DNA of 64,000 bases, from NCBI GenBank assembly GCA_910588175.1, contig CAJUQQ010000001.1, positions 62,001 to 126,000 of the forward strand, given 5' to 3'. The stretch comes from an uncultured Oscillibacter sp. (lineage in GTDB: Bacteria; Bacillota; Clostridia; Oscillospirales; Oscillospiraceae). Below the pieces are notes generated by a model. The model was not told the origin of the DNA, searched no databases, and was given only the letters and a program-made list of their open reading frames with translations. This document shows positions 41,398-50,410 of the stretch, one piece after another. Position 1 is the first letter of the stretch; the number at the start of each line of letters is the position of its first letter. Both the position numbers and the translations under genes were made by a program.

Positions 41398-42048
41398 ATG
41401 ATCGGGATTTGGTGGTATTTCCTGTATTACGGCGGAATCGCCTTGGCGTGTTACCTCCTAGGCTGCTTCAACGGCGCAGTCATCGTGTCCAAGTATATCC
41501 TCCGGGACGACGTGAGGAACCACGGCAGCGGCAACGCCGGGCTGACGAACTTCCACCGGACCTTCGGCGGCGGGCTGACCCTCGTGGTGATTCTCTGCGA
41601 TGTTTTGAAGGCGGTTCTGGCCGTGCTGCTGGGGAGCTGGCTTTTTGGGGGGAACCCGATGCTGGGCAAATATTTCGCCGCCCTGTTCTGCCTGCTGGGC
41701 CACATGTTCCCCTGCATGTTCCACTTCAAGGGGGGCAAGGGCATCCTCTCCGGCGGCACCATCGCCTTGATGATCGACTGGCGCGTCGCCCTGGTGGTCT
41801 GGGGGGGCTTTCTGATTCTGGCGGTTCTGACCCGGTACGTCTCCCTGGGCTCCCTGTGGGCCGGGGCCAGCTTTCCCTTTGCCACCTGGATCTTCCATCC
41901 CGGTACAGCGGGGCCGGACCCGGCGATCATCGCCCTGGCCTTCCTCCTGGGGGGACTGGTGGTCTGGCAGCACCGGGGGAACGCCCAGCGGTTGCTCCAC
42001 GGCACGGAGCGGAAATTCTCCCTGCATAAGAAGGAGGGCGGCTCATGA
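41398..42048 (+). CDS. plsY: Glycerol-3-phosphate acyltransferase PlsY
   Basis: This 216-residue membrane enzyme transfers acyl from acyl-phosphate to glycerol-3-phosphate to start phospholipid synthesis. Conserved loops are seen: SGNAGLTNFHRTFG (about residues 41-54), HFKGGKG (about 106-112) and a third loop near VVWQHRGN. ATG 41398 follows AAGGAGG located in the end of der. GpsA, encoded next, supplies the substrate. Confidence 0.95.
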   Translation: MIGIWWYFLYYGGIALACYLLGCFNGAVIVSKYILRDDVRNHGSGNAGLTNFHRTFGGGLTLVVILCDVLKAVLAVLLGSWLFGGNPMLGKYFAALFCLLGHMFPCMFHFKGGKGILSGGTIALMIDWRVALVVWGGFLILAVLTRYVSLGSLWAGASFPFATWIFHPGTAGPDPAIIALAFLLGGLVVWQHRGNAQRLLHGTERKFSLHKKEGGS

Positions 42049-43052
42049 AGGCGGTGGTAATGGGCAGCGGCGGCTGGGGCACGGCCCTGGCGCTGGTCCT
42101 CTGCGGCAACGGGCACGACGTAACCCTTTGGTCCCGCACCCCCGCCAAGGCGGAGGAGATGGCCCGGACCCGGGAAAATCCCATGCTGAAGGGTGTCCGT
42201 CTGCCGGAGGAGCTGCGTATAACCGGGGACCTGGATTGCCTGAAAGGAGCGGAATTGGTGGTCAGCGCGCCGCCTTCCTTCGCCGTCCGGGAGACGGGGC
42301 GGAAGATGGCCCCCTATCTGCGGCCTGAAACCGTCCTGGTGACGGTTTCCAAGGGTATCGAGCGAGACACGAATCTCCGCATGAGCCAGGTTTTGCGGGA
42401 GGCTGCCGGAGATGTCTGCCGGGGAATTGTCGCCCTCTCCGGCCCCTCCCACGCAGAGGAGGTGGGCCTGCGGCTGCCGACAGCCTGTGTGGCCGCCTGT
42501 CCGGAGCTGGACGAGGCCCGTTTTGTCCAGGACGCTTTTATGAGCGACTTTTTCCGGGTCTATACCAGCTATGACATTGTGGGCGTCGAGCTGGCGGCGG
42601 CGCTGAAAAACGTGATTGCCCTCAGCTGCGGCATCTGCGCGGGCCTGGGCTTCCAGGACAATACGAAAGCTCTGCTGATGACCCGGGCCATGGCGGAGAT
42701 CACCCGGCTGGGGGAGCATTTGGGGGGCGTCCGGCGGACCTTCGGGGGGCTTGCGGGCATGGGGGACCTGATTGTCACCTGTACCTCCATGCACTCCCGG
42801 AACAACCGGGCGGGCATCCTCATCGGCCAGGGAAAAAGCGTCCAGGAGGCCATGCGGGAGGTGGGCACGGTGGTGGAGGGCTATTACGCCGCCGAGAGCG
42901 TGCACCAGCTGGCGGCCCGGGAGGGCGTGGAGATGCCCATCTGCCGGTGCGCCTACGAGGTGCTGTACCAGGGAAAGCAGGCCGGGGAAGTGGTCCCGGA
43001 GCTGATGGGCCGTCCGGGCAAGGATGAGCTTCTGGGCACCGCCTGGCTGTGA
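42045..43052 (+). CDS. gpsA: NAD(P)H glycerol-3-phosphate dehydrogenase
   Basis: This 335-residue enzyme reduces dihydroxyacetone phosphate to sn-glycerol-3-phosphate. It has the dinucleotide motif MGSGGWGTALA near the N-terminus, the catalytic Lys in ALKNVIALSCGI and GLAGMGDLIVTC. It is coupled to plsY by ATGA. Together the two genes make the phospholipid backbone. Confidence 0.96.
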   Translation: MKAVVMGSGGWGTALALVLCGNGHDVTLWSRTPAKAEEMARTRENPMLKGVRLPEELRITGDLDCLKGAELVVSAPPSFAVRETGRKMAPYLRPETVLVTVSKGIERDTNLRMSQVLREAAGDVCRGIVALSGPSHAEEVGLRLPTACVAACPELDEARFVQDAFMSDFFRVYTSYDIVGVELAAALKNVIALSCGICAGLGFQDNTKALLMTRAMAEITRLGEHLGGVRRTFGGLAGMGDLIVTCTSMHSRNNRAGILIGQGKSVQEAMREVGTVVEGYYAAESVHQLAAREGVEMPICRCAYEVLYQGKQAGEVVPELMGRPGKDELLGTAWL

Positions 43053-43120
43053 GAATCATTTGACCGCGTCCTATGGTCCATTTGCGGCCGCAGGGGCGGA
43101 AACCGGCGCAGAGCGCCGAA

Positions 43121-43163
43121 GCGGGAGTGCCCGGGGATGACCCGGACGCTCCTTTCTCTTTTA
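43121..43163 (+). terminator. Probable terminator of der-plsY-gpsA
   Basis: An imperfect GC-rich hairpin (GGAGTGCCCGG / CCGGACGCTCC) is followed by TTTCTCTTTT. The rest of 43053-43294 holds no gene; a weak TTGCCA/TAAAAT pair with 16-base spacing near 43236-43264 may be the LytTR promoter. Confidence 0.6.
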
Positions 43164-43294
43164 GGTTCTCACGTGCCGCCGTTCTGGTTCGGCTTCCAAT
43201 ATGTACATCTCAGAGGATGAAAACGGTCACAGAGAAAAAACGAGTTGCCAACCGTTTTCTGTTTGTTAAAATTGTTATGAAGGGAGGGAGACAT

Positions 43295-43753
43295 ATGAAA
43301 ATCACGCTACATCAAGATCCGTCTTATTCCGAAACGGAAATTATCATCCACTGCCCTCAAGCGGACGAGGACATTCTGAGATTGGTCGCTATGCTGCGGG
43401 TATATCAAAAAAAGCTGGTTGGAATTCTGGATGGGGAACGGCATTTGCTGGATGTAAAAGATGTTCTTTATATTGACACAGCGGACAAGAAGACCTTTCT
43501 CTACACGGAAAAGCAGGTCTTTCAAAGCGCTTTGCGGCTATATGAACTGGAAGATGTTTTGAAGGAGCTGGACTTTTTTCGGGCGGGGCGGTCCATTATT
43601 CTCAACTTCCGCCGGGTGCGGTCTGTCCGTCCGGAGCTGGGACGGCGGTGGCTGGTGACCATGGACAACGGTGAACAGATATGGGTCTCCCGCCAGTATG
43701 GCGGAGAGTTAAAGGAAAAATTGCAGCAAGCGGAAAGGAGCGTTTTTAAGTGA
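43295..43753 (+). CDS. LytTR-domain transcriptional regulator
   Basis: This 152-residue protein has a C-terminal LytTR DNA-binding domain (DVLYIDTADKKTFLYTEKQV; FFRAGRSIILNFRRVRSV; GEQIWVSRQYGGELKEKL). It has no receiver domain. ATG 43295 follows AGGGAGGGAG; the frame open upstream has none. It is translationally coupled (GTGA) to a DUF3021 membrane protein, the common two-gene module in Firmicutes. Confidence 0.9.
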   Translation: MKITLHQDPSYSETEIIIHCPQADEDILRLVAMLRVYQKKLVGILDGERHLLDVKDVLYIDTADKKTFLYTEKQVFQSALRLYELEDVLKELDFFRAGRSIILNFRRVRSVRPELGRRWLVTMDNGEQIWVSRQYGGELKEKLQQAERSVFK

Positions 43754-44205
43754 AGAACTTTTTCAAGCATCTGATTGAATGGAAGATGTCTGCCTGCGCG
43801 GTATTTACCGCCGCCATATTTATATACCTGAGCTTTTGCCTAGTCTATGATATACGCGAGGTGTCCACCGGCGTGCTGTGGGGGCTGTTTTGGGTCAGCG
43901 CCGCCAGCTCACTCATTCAGGCGGTGTGCTTTTCCGAATGGATTATCAAGAAGCTGCGCTACACATGGCGCAGTTTGCTGTTTGTACTGCTCTTCCTTCC
44001 GCTGCTGTCGTTCGCCGCCTGGAAGACTCATTGGTTCCCTACCGGTCAAACGGGAGCGTGGGTTATGTTCATCGGTGTTTTCTTCTTTGTTTTCGCGGTA
44101 ATGACGGTGGGCTTTGATATCTACTTCCGAGTCACGGGCAGAAAATATGATGGACTCATCGGCCGGTATCGAAAAGAGAAGGAGGAAGAAGAAATGAACG
44201 ATTGA
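43750..44205 (+). CDS. DUF3021-family membrane protein
   Basis: This 151-residue protein has four membrane helices (about residues 15-33, 40-60, 75-92, 105-125) and a charged C-terminal tail. It starts with GTG 43750 overlapping the LytTR stop, with AAAGGAG in front. DUF3021 proteins accompany LytTR regulators and likely hold them at the membrane or sense membrane state; this is inference from the pairing. Confidence 0.82.
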   Translation: MKNFFKHLIEWKMSACAVFTAAIFIYLSFCLVYDIREVSTGVLWGLFWVSAASSLIQAVCFSEWIIKKLRYTWRSLLFVLLFLPLLSFAAWKTHWFPTGQTGAWVMFIGVFFFVFAVMTVGFDIYFRVTGRKYDGLIGRYRKEKEEEEMND

Positions 44206-44233
44206 CTGGCGATTTCCCTCTTTTCAACAAGTG

Positions 44234-44262
44234 AGGGACCCGCCGGAGCGGGTCCCTTTTTT
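44234..44262 (+). terminator. Terminator of LytTR/DUF3021 operon
   Basis: AGGGACCCGC pairs with GCGGGTCCCT, followed by six Ts. Confidence 0.9.
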
Positions 44263-44290
44263 CATTGGACGAAGAAAAAATGCATCTCGG

Positions 44291-44352
44291 CAAATTTTTT
44301 GTAAGAAGTACAAAAAATTTGTTTGACAAAGGTCGACCTTTATGCATATAAT
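44291..44352 (+). promoter_or_regulatory. Permease promoter framed by two perfect inverted repeats
   Basis: TTGACA (44323-44328) and TATAAT (44347-44352) are spaced by 18 bases. AAAGGTCGACCTTT (44328-44341) is a perfect 14-bp palindrome inside the spacer. CAAATTTTTTGTA (44291-44303) and TACAAAAAATTTG (44309-44321) are perfect 13-bp arms directly upstream of the -35. Both look like binding sites for dimeric regulators. The leader is too short for a purine riboswitch. Confidence 0.8.
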
Positions 44353-44412
44353 AGAAGACAAGGATCCGGCGGCCGCCGGGCAGGAATTGTATGCGGAAAG
44401 GAAGCTACCATT

Positions 44413-45765
44413 ATGAAACAGACACGGCAAGCCCCGGAATGCAGCATCAACAACATCTACCAACTGAACGGAAGAGTTCCCCTTGGGAAGGCGATTCCCT
44501 TTGGCCTCCAGCACATTCTGGCAATGTTTGTCTCCAACCTGGCCCCGATTACACTGATTGCCGCCTCCGCCCAGCCGGCCCTCAGTCAGGCTGAGGTAGC
44601 CGTTCTGCTTCAAAACGCCATGTTTGTGGCGGGCATTGCCACCTTGATTCAGCTGTACCCCGTCTGGAAGGTGGGGTCCAAGCTGCCGGTGGTCATGGGC
44701 GTCAGCTTTACCTTTGTGGCGGTGCTCAGTTCCATTGCCGCTAATTATGGTTACCCTTCTCTGGTGGGCGCGGTTATCGTAGGCGGCCTGCTGGAGGGGA
44801 CCCTGGGTCTGCTGGCTAAGTATTGGAGGAAGATCATCACCCCCATTGTGGCGGCCTCCGTGGTAACGGCCATCGGCTTTTCTCTCTTTACTGTGGGTAC
44901 CCGGTCTTTCGGTGGCGGCTATGCTGAGGATTTTGGTTCCGCCGAAAATCTTCTGCTGGGGGCGGTTACCCTGGCGGTGTGTCTTTTGTGGAATACTCTG
45001 GCCAAGGGCTATCTCAAACAGCTGAGCGTTCTGGCGGGCCTGATTGTGGGCTATATCGTGGCAATCTTTATGGGTAAGGTGGACCTGAGCGCGCTGATGT
45101 CCGGCGGGTTCATTGCGCTGCCCCGTTTCCTGCCCTATATGCCGGAGTTCCATGCGGGAGCTATCGCCTCGGCCTGTATCATTTTCTTGGTCTCTGCGGC
45201 GGAGACCATCGGCGACACCTCCGCCCTGGTCTCCGGCGGCCTGGGGCGGGAGATTACCGGTCAGGAGATCTCCGGCTCTCTGGCCTGCGATGGCTACGCC
45301 TCCACCATAGCCGCCCTCTTTGGGTGCCCGCCGGTGACCTCCTTCTCCCAAAACGTGGGACTGGTAGCCATGACAAAGGTGGTGAATCGGTTCACCATTA
45401 TGACCGGCGCGGCGTGTATGCTGTTGGCGGGCCTTCTGCCGCCGGTGGGTAATTTCTTCGCCTCCCTGCCGGAGTCTGTGCTGGGCGGATGCACCATTAT
45501 GATGTTTGGCTCCATTGTGATTTCCGGTATGCAGATGATTGCCAACTGCGGCTTTTCTCAGCGCAACGTGACCATTGCGTCGCTGTCCCTGGCCATCGGT
45601 ATCGGCTTTACTGCCACCAGTGAGGCGGACATCTGGAACATTTTCCCAGAGACAATTCAGTCTGTGTTTTCCTCCAATGTAGTGGCCGTGGTCTTTGTGG
45701 TGTCTATTATTCTGAGCCTGGTCCTGCCAAAGGACATGGATATCAAGAAGGTTGCGGAGGAGTAA
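44413..45765 (+). CDS. NCS2-family xanthine/uracil permease
   Basis: This 450-residue, fourteen-helix nucleobase:cation symporter has the family features GLQHILAMFVSNLAPITLI (about residues 29-47), the substrate-site stretch VSAAETIGDTSALVSGG and PVTSFSQNVGLVAMTKV. These features favour xanthine or uric acid over uracil, though this is not decisive. AAAGGAAG precedes ATG 44413. It is monocistronic and complements the nucleoside-scavenging genes at the left of the window. Confidence 0.9.
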   Translation: MKQTRQAPECSINNIYQLNGRVPLGKAIPFGLQHILAMFVSNLAPITLIAASAQPALSQAEVAVLLQNAMFVAGIATLIQLYPVWKVGSKLPVVMGVSFTFVAVLSSIAANYGYPSLVGAVIVGGLLEGTLGLLAKYWRKIITPIVAASVVTAIGFSLFTVGTRSFGGGYAEDFGSAENLLLGAVTLAVCLLWNTLAKGYLKQLSVLAGLIVGYIVAIFMGKVDLSALMSGGFIALPRFLPYMPEFHAGAIASACIIFLVSAAETIGDTSALVSGGLGREITGQEISGSLACDGYASTIAALFGCPPVTSFSQNVGLVAMTKVVNRFTIMTGAACMLLAGLLPPVGNFFASLPESVLGGCTIMMFGSIVISGMQMIANCGFSQRNVTIASLSLAIGIGFTATSEADIWNIFPETIQSVFSSNVVAVVFVVSIILSLVLPKDMDIKKVAEE

Positions 45766-45834
45766 GAATCGCGTACATAAAAATGCCTCCCCTGGCGGAC
45801 GGGCCGGCAGGGAAGTAGCAGGCTACCGTATAAA

Positions 45835-45860
45835 GCGGCGCAGCCGGAAGGCTGCGCCGC
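45835..45860 (+). terminator. First hairpin after NCS2 permease
   Basis: GCGGCGCAGCC pairs with GGCTGCGCCGC around GGAA. No T-run follows directly. Confidence 0.6.
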
Positions 45861-45900
45861 GCAAGGACAACAATAAAATCGCTGTTCAGGGCATAACAAA

Positions 45901-45934
45901 AAAGTACGGCAATCAATTTCGATTGCCGTACTTT
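45901..45934. terminator. Bidirectional terminator after NCS2 permease
   Basis: AAAGTACGGCAATC and GATTGCCGTACTTT are perfect 14-bp arms with A- and T-runs on both sides. Confidence 0.85.
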
Positions 45935-46026
45935 AAATTATAAGCGCGCCTTAGGCGGGAAAGGCGCGGATAAGGAATGGGGATTTTTTTGTAGCTAAGA
46001 AAATGATGATGGAAGACAACTGGCTA

Positions 46027-46824
46027 TCACTTGATATTTGCCCCACAAAAGGCCAGCAGCTTCAAGAACGGCTTCCATAGGTTCGGGTGGTGTTCCAGAA
46101 GGAAGGCCTCCACCTCCGCCTGGGTTAGACCGTCTCCCCATAGGAGAACATCTTTTCCCGCCGCGTCATAGCCCACGGCGGTTTCTCCCGCAGCGGCCAC
46201 ACCGACGGCGATATCCCCGCCCAAGGCTGCTACGCCTCCGGCGTACCAAAGGCCGATGGCCACGGGACCAAAGGCCATCAAACCGACGGCCACCGGCCCC
46301 AGCGCCGCCAGGCCAAAGGCCAGGGCGCCCAGGGCAAAGGCTCCTACGCTGAGCGCGCCAATGCTGAAAACGCCCACGCTGAAGGCTCCCAGGGCCACCA
46401 CGCCCACGGCGATGTTTCCAATGGCAATGATGCCTCGGGCGGACTTCCGGCAGCGCAGCATGTAGGGATAGAAGGATAGGCAGATGGAAACTAAGGGTAG
46501 GCCGAAGAGCCTGGTTTTACTTTCCCAGGTCCAGGACCGGAAGTACCGGGAGATTTCCTCCATCTGTTCCTCCAGCTTTGCCGTGGAGGGAGGCGGGGCC
46601 TCGGCGGGGCGCTCCGGTTCCTCCAGGCGGTCTTTGACCAGGTAGTCCACGCTGACGGAAAACAGGTCTGACAGGGCGACGAGCTTGGAGAGCTCCGGCA
46701 CTGCCGCGCCGCTTTCCCACTTGCTGACGGACTGCCGGGTTACTCCCAGCCGGTCCGCCAGCTGCTCTTGGGAAAGGCCCTCTTTTCGGCGGAGCTCCAG
46801 CAGCTTTTCAGAAAATGTTTTCAT
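46027..46824 (-). CDS. XRE-family regulator with long pentad-repeat C-terminus
   Basis: This 265-residue protein has an N-terminal XRE helix-turn-helix (LSQEQLADRLGVTRQSVSKW, about residues 18-37), an acidic/proline linker and an aromatic segment (about 95-125). At least twelve tandem five-residue units of the form (A/S)-hydrophobic-G-x-hydrophobic follow (about 134-205, e.g. AVGVV ALGAF SVGVF SIGAL). The repeat has the period of pentapeptide-repeat beta-helices but not their A(D/N)LxX consensus; glycine at the third position is invariant. It may be a membrane-associated or solenoid sensor. It is monocistronic with ATG 46824. Confidence 0.8.
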   Translation of the reverse strand: MKTFSEKLLELRRKEGLSQEQLADRLGVTRQSVSKWESGAAVPELSKLVALSDLFSVSVDYLVKDRLEEPERPAEAPPPSTAKLEEQMEEISRYFRSWTWESKTRLFGLPLVSICLSFYPYMLRCRKSARGIIAIGNIAVGVVALGAFSVGVFSIGALSVGAFALGALAFGLAALGPVAVGLMAFGPVAIGLWYAGGVAALGGDIAVGVAAAGETAVGYDAAGKDVLLWGDGLTQAEVEAFLLEHHPNLWKPFLKLLAFCGANIK

Positions 46825-47114
46825 AAAATCCTCTCGCTTTCTCTGGCTCTATGCTAGAGTCTGATGGAAACCCGCCAGAATGCCGTCTCAAGGCATCGTT
46901 ATTCTTCCAGAGCCGCGCTGCTTTGCCCGGAAATCCGTCAGGATTCCCGGGTGAAACCGCCTTGTCTGGCAGAAAATCTGCCCGCGTCTGGTATTCCGCC
47001 GGTTTTCAAACAGACTCTAGTCCGTCCCGCTGGAAAAAGCAAGAACGCGGCGAGTGGAACTTTGTCAACCAGTGGTTGCGGCCCTTGCGCCGCAAGGAAT
47101 TCCGGGTTGATAGC

Positions 47115-48533
47115 TCAGAGTTGGTCCCGGTTGACCACTTCCGGCGGGACATCCAGCTGCCAGGGGTCGTTCATCAGGCCGTGGATGTAGCGAATGGCGG
47201 AGGCATAGTAAAAACCGTCTACGATGCGCTCGTCGGTGACGAAATTGCAGTCTACGTACTTCCGCAATATGACGGTGCCGTCCCGCTTTGTCTCGTATAC
47301 CCGGCGCTTCTTTCCGAAGGAGCAGAATACCGGCACATTCCCAAAGTCATAGAGATGATGGTGAATGGGAGGAATGCCCAGGGAGGCCATGGAGGTGATG
47401 AAAAGGGACCCATGGAAGGGGGAGAGGACCGTCAGCCGGCGCGGGAGGAGACCGAAGTAGTCCCCGGCCTGAAGCAGAGCCACCACCCCTCGGAGCAGCA
47501 GCCCGGGGATCAGATTGAGGGTCCCCGCCAGCTTGTCGAAGGAGGAGTTCAGCGGCGTCTGCTTGACCCGCTGGACCTGCTCGTCGAAACGGCGGATTAC
47601 CGTCTCTGCCGTGTCGGCGGGATCGAAGGTGACTTTGATGACGGTATCCGGAGAGTCGGTGGACATCTCTTTTTTGATGGTCATATTGACTTCAATGACC
47701 CGGTCCCGCGTGTAGACCCGCTGGCCCGCGATGAAGCGGTTCAGCCCCGGATACCGGGCACAGGCCCGGACATAGGCCGCCAGAATCACATGGAGGACGC
47801 CAAAGCCCTTCCAGCCCGCCCGGCGTTTTTCGGCGATGTAGCGGTCCACCGCCGTCAGCTCAATCTGGTCGGCGATGAAATTCTGGGAGGTATTCCGGGT
47901 CTTCATGAGGAAGGGGGACACGGCGAAGATGGGGGAGAGGGTCCGCAGCCGCCGCCCGTCGTTCCGGTCGCCGAACCGGCGGATCAAGCCGCCCTCCTCC
48001 ACAGGCCGCCGCCGCATGGACAGGGACAGACACAGCAGCGCCGCCATGCAGCACAGCACCGACAGCTCCGGCAGCCACTCGTGGAGGGTCCAGCCGGTTT
48101 TCTGCCGGCTCTCTACAAGGATGTGGTACAGCATAGGCAGGCCGAAAAGGGGCCATAGGAACACCTGAGTGGGGATAACCCCGATTACGGTGGCGGCGTA
48201 CAGCGCCGCCACCAGGGCATAGAGCAGCAGGCAGAGGACCGTATGTAGAATGGAGACAAAATAGAAAGCCTTCACCGCGAAGAAGGCACAGCCCAGCCAC
48301 ACGGGAATAGCGGAGCGGTAGAGTCTTTCCCGCCCGTCCAGAAAGAGAATCCACACAAAGCACAGGTTGGCCCACAGAGGCAGAAGAACCTGAAACAGAA
48401 AAATGGAGGGAGACAGCTCCGGTTCTCCGATGGCCCAGGCGGCGCGAATCAGTCCAGAGCCGGCCATCAGCAGTGCCGAGAGGAGTACCATTCCCCGGAT
48501 GGAGGGCAGCCAGTAGACAGTCCGCTGTTTCAT
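47115..48533 (-). CDS. Membrane protein fused to E2-like acyltransferase domain
   Basis: This 472-residue protein has about five membrane helices in the first 180 residues. A domain with the chloramphenicol-acetyltransferase/2-oxoacid dehydrogenase E2 fold follows (about 215-465). E2-like stretches are HVILAAYVRACARYPGLNRF, GSLFITSMASLGI and VTDERIVDGFYYASAI. The E2 catalytic motif DHRxxDG reads DERIVDG, so the catalytic His is Glu. It is therefore either a different enzyme or a binding/structural protein. No lipoyl domain or E1/E3 genes are nearby. Confidence 0.75.
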   Translation of the reverse strand: MKQRTVYWLPSIRGMVLLSALLMAGSGLIRAAWAIGEPELSPSIFLFQVLLPLWANLCFVWILFLDGRERLYRSAIPVWLGCAFFAVKAFYFVSILHTVLCLLLYALVAALYAATVIGVIPTQVFLWPLFGLPMLYHILVESRQKTGWTLHEWLPELSVLCCMAALLCLSLSMRRRPVEEGGLIRRFGDRNDGRRLRTLSPIFAVSPFLMKTRNTSQNFIADQIELTAVDRYIAEKRRAGWKGFGVLHVILAAYVRACARYPGLNRFIAGQRVYTRDRVIEVNMTIKKEMSTDSPDTVIKVTFDPADTAETVIRRFDEQVQRVKQTPLNSSFDKLAGTLNLIPGLLLRGVVALLQAGDYFGLLPRRLTVLSPFHGSLFITSMASLGIPPIHHHLYDFGNVPVFCSFGKKRRVYETKRDGTVILRKYVDCNFVTDERIVDGFYYASAIRYIHGLMNDPWQLDVPPEVVNRDQL

Positions 48534-48635
48534 AGATTCCCTGCCTTTCTCGACGCCGGAAGGAGCGGCGCGCCGTTTCAGAGTGCGTTCCTCCGGGAGG
48601 AAGGGACCGCCGGGACCCGGGGAACGTTTTTCTCA

Positions 48636-48664
48636 ATATTATACGGTTTTTTCGCGAAAGTCAA
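48636..48664 (-). promoter_or_regulatory. Promoter of the E2-like membrane protein gene
   Basis: On the minus strand TTGACT (48659-48664) and TAATAT (48636-48641) are spaced by 17 bases; an overlapping TATAAT would have 15-base spacing. Confidence 0.6.
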
Positions 48665-48808
48665 GATTTTGCCGGGACTTTCACCGGCGGCAGGCGAAAA
48701 AACGCAAATTCCGTTGGAGGCGGCCGCCTTATGTGCAGGATGTACAAAGGTCTTCCATTATTTTCTGAGAAGTCGGAAAAAATTTCACCGAATTCTGAAT
48801 TTCGCCCC

Positions 48809-48837
48809 TTGTTTATTTCCGCAGTAAATGTTACACT
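48809..48837 (+). promoter_or_regulatory. Promoter of gdhA
   Basis: TTGTTT (48809-48814) and TACACT (48832-48837) are spaced by 17 bases. Confidence 0.6.
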
Positions 48838-48896
48838 ATGGACAATACCCCGCGAGAGTAACCGGGAGCGCCCTAGTTTAATAAGGAGGATGTTTT

Positions 48897-50246
48897 ATGA
48901 ACGCCTATCTTTCCAGTGTGATCGAACATGTGAAGACCCGGCACGCCAACGAGCCGGAGTTTGTCCAGACGGTGGAGGAGGTCCTGTCCTCTCTGGAGCC
49001 CGTCATCGAGAAGCACCCTGAATATGAAAAGGCCGACCTGCTGACCCGCATGGTGGAGCCGGAGCGGATGTTTACCTTCCGGGTCTGCTGGATGGCGGAC
49101 GACGGCACCTGGCACACGAATATCGGCTATCGCTGCCAGTTCAACGGAGCGATTGGACCCTATAAGGGCGGCCTGCGGTTTCAGAAGAATGTGTACCCTG
49201 GCATCATCAAATTCCTGGGCTTCGAGCAGGTGTTCAAGAACAGCCTCACCGGACTGCCCATCGGCGGCGGCAAGGGCGGCAGCGACTTTGACCCCGCCGG
49301 GAAGTCCGACGCGGAGATCATGCGCTTCTGCCAGAGCTTCATGCAGGCCCTATACCGCTACATCGGGCCCGATGTGGACGTGCCCGCCGGAGATATGGGC
49401 GTGGGCGCCCGGGAGATCGGCTACCTGTACGGCGAGTACCGCCGGTTGAAGGGCGCGTTCGAGAACGGCGTTCTCACGGGCAAGGGCTTCAGCTACGGCG
49501 GCAGCCTGATTCGGCCGGAGGCCACCGGCTATGGCGCGGTGTACTACCTGGAGAACGTCCTCAAGCATGAGGGAGAGACGCTGGCGGGCAAGACCATCGC
49601 CTGCGCGGGCTTCGGCAATGTGACCTGGGGCATTTGCAAAAAGGCGGCGGAGCTGGGAGCCAAGGTGGTGACCCTCTCCGGGCCCGACGGTTACATCTAC
49701 GACCCCGACGGCGTCGTTACCGAGGAAAAGATTGCCTACCTGGTGGAGATGCGGAACAGCGGCCGGAATCAGGTGAAGGACTACGCCGACAAGTTCGGTG
49801 TGGAGTTCCACGCCGGGGAGAAGCCCTGGGGCGTGAAGGTGGATGTGGTGATGCCCTCCGCCATGCAGAACGACGTTCACATGGAGCAGGCAAAGCAGAT
49901 TGCCTCCAACGGGATCAAATACTATATCGAAGTGGCGAACATGCCCACCACCAACGACGCGCTGAAATTCCTGATGGAGCAGAAGGGCATGATCGTGGCG
50001 CCCAGCAAGGCCGTCAACGCCGGCGGCGTGGCCACTTCCGCCCTGGAGATGGCCCAGAACAGTGAGCGGCTGGTGTGGACCGAGGAAGAGGTCGACAAGC
50101 AGCTCCACCAGATCATGGATACCATCTACAGCATGAGCGTGGAGGCCGCTGAGATGTACGGCCTGGGCTACAACCTGGTTGCGGGCGCTAACATCGCGGG
50201 CTTCCAGAGAGTGGCCGACGCCATGATGGCGCAGGGTGTGTTCTGA
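48897..50246 (+). CDS. gdhA: NADP-type glutamate dehydrogenase
   Basis: This 449-residue hexameric glutamate dehydrogenase assimilates ammonium into 2-oxoglutarate. Substrate-binding lysines are in GPYKGGLRF and LPIGGGKGGSDFDP, and the coenzyme loop is GFGNVTWG. Length and the N-terminus are those of the roughly 450-residue NADP class. AAGGAGG precedes the ATG. It stands alone between terminators. Confidence 0.96.
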   Translation: MNAYLSSVIEHVKTRHANEPEFVQTVEEVLSSLEPVIEKHPEYEKADLLTRMVEPERMFTFRVCWMADDGTWHTNIGYRCQFNGAIGPYKGGLRFQKNVYPGIIKFLGFEQVFKNSLTGLPIGGGKGGSDFDPAGKSDAEIMRFCQSFMQALYRYIGPDVDVPAGDMGVGAREIGYLYGEYRRLKGAFENGVLTGKGFSYGGSLIRPEATGYGAVYYLENVLKHEGETLAGKTIACAGFGNVTWGICKKAAELGAKVVTLSGPDGYIYDPDGVVTEEKIAYLVEMRNSGRNQVKDYADKFGVEFHAGEKPWGVKVDVVMPSAMQNDVHMEQAKQIASNGIKYYIEVANMPTTNDALKFLMEQKGMIVAPSKAVNAGGVATSALEMAQNSERLVWTEEEVDKQLHQIMDTIYSMSVEAAEMYGLGYNLVAGANIAGFQRVADAMMAQGVF

Positions 50247-50410
50247 TATATCCCCCGCAATACGGCGATCGCTTGATTTTGCGAACAACATCGTAATGGA
50301 ACTGCGGTGCCGGAGGGAAAACGTGTTCCCCAAAGCATTCGTTTGCTATGGATGTCTGATGCCCAGTCAAGCGGAAGCGACGGCGGTCAGAAACTAAAAA
50401 GGCATAGAAA

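Noticed and set aside
44330..44340. Purine riboswitch before the NCS2 permease
   Set aside because: The leader from the predicted start to ATG 44413 is only about 55 bases and lacks the three-way junction sequences.
46851..48158. A 435-codon plus-strand frame opposite the E2-like gene
   Set aside because: It is antisense with Gly/Gln/Arg-rich shadow composition and no ribosome site.
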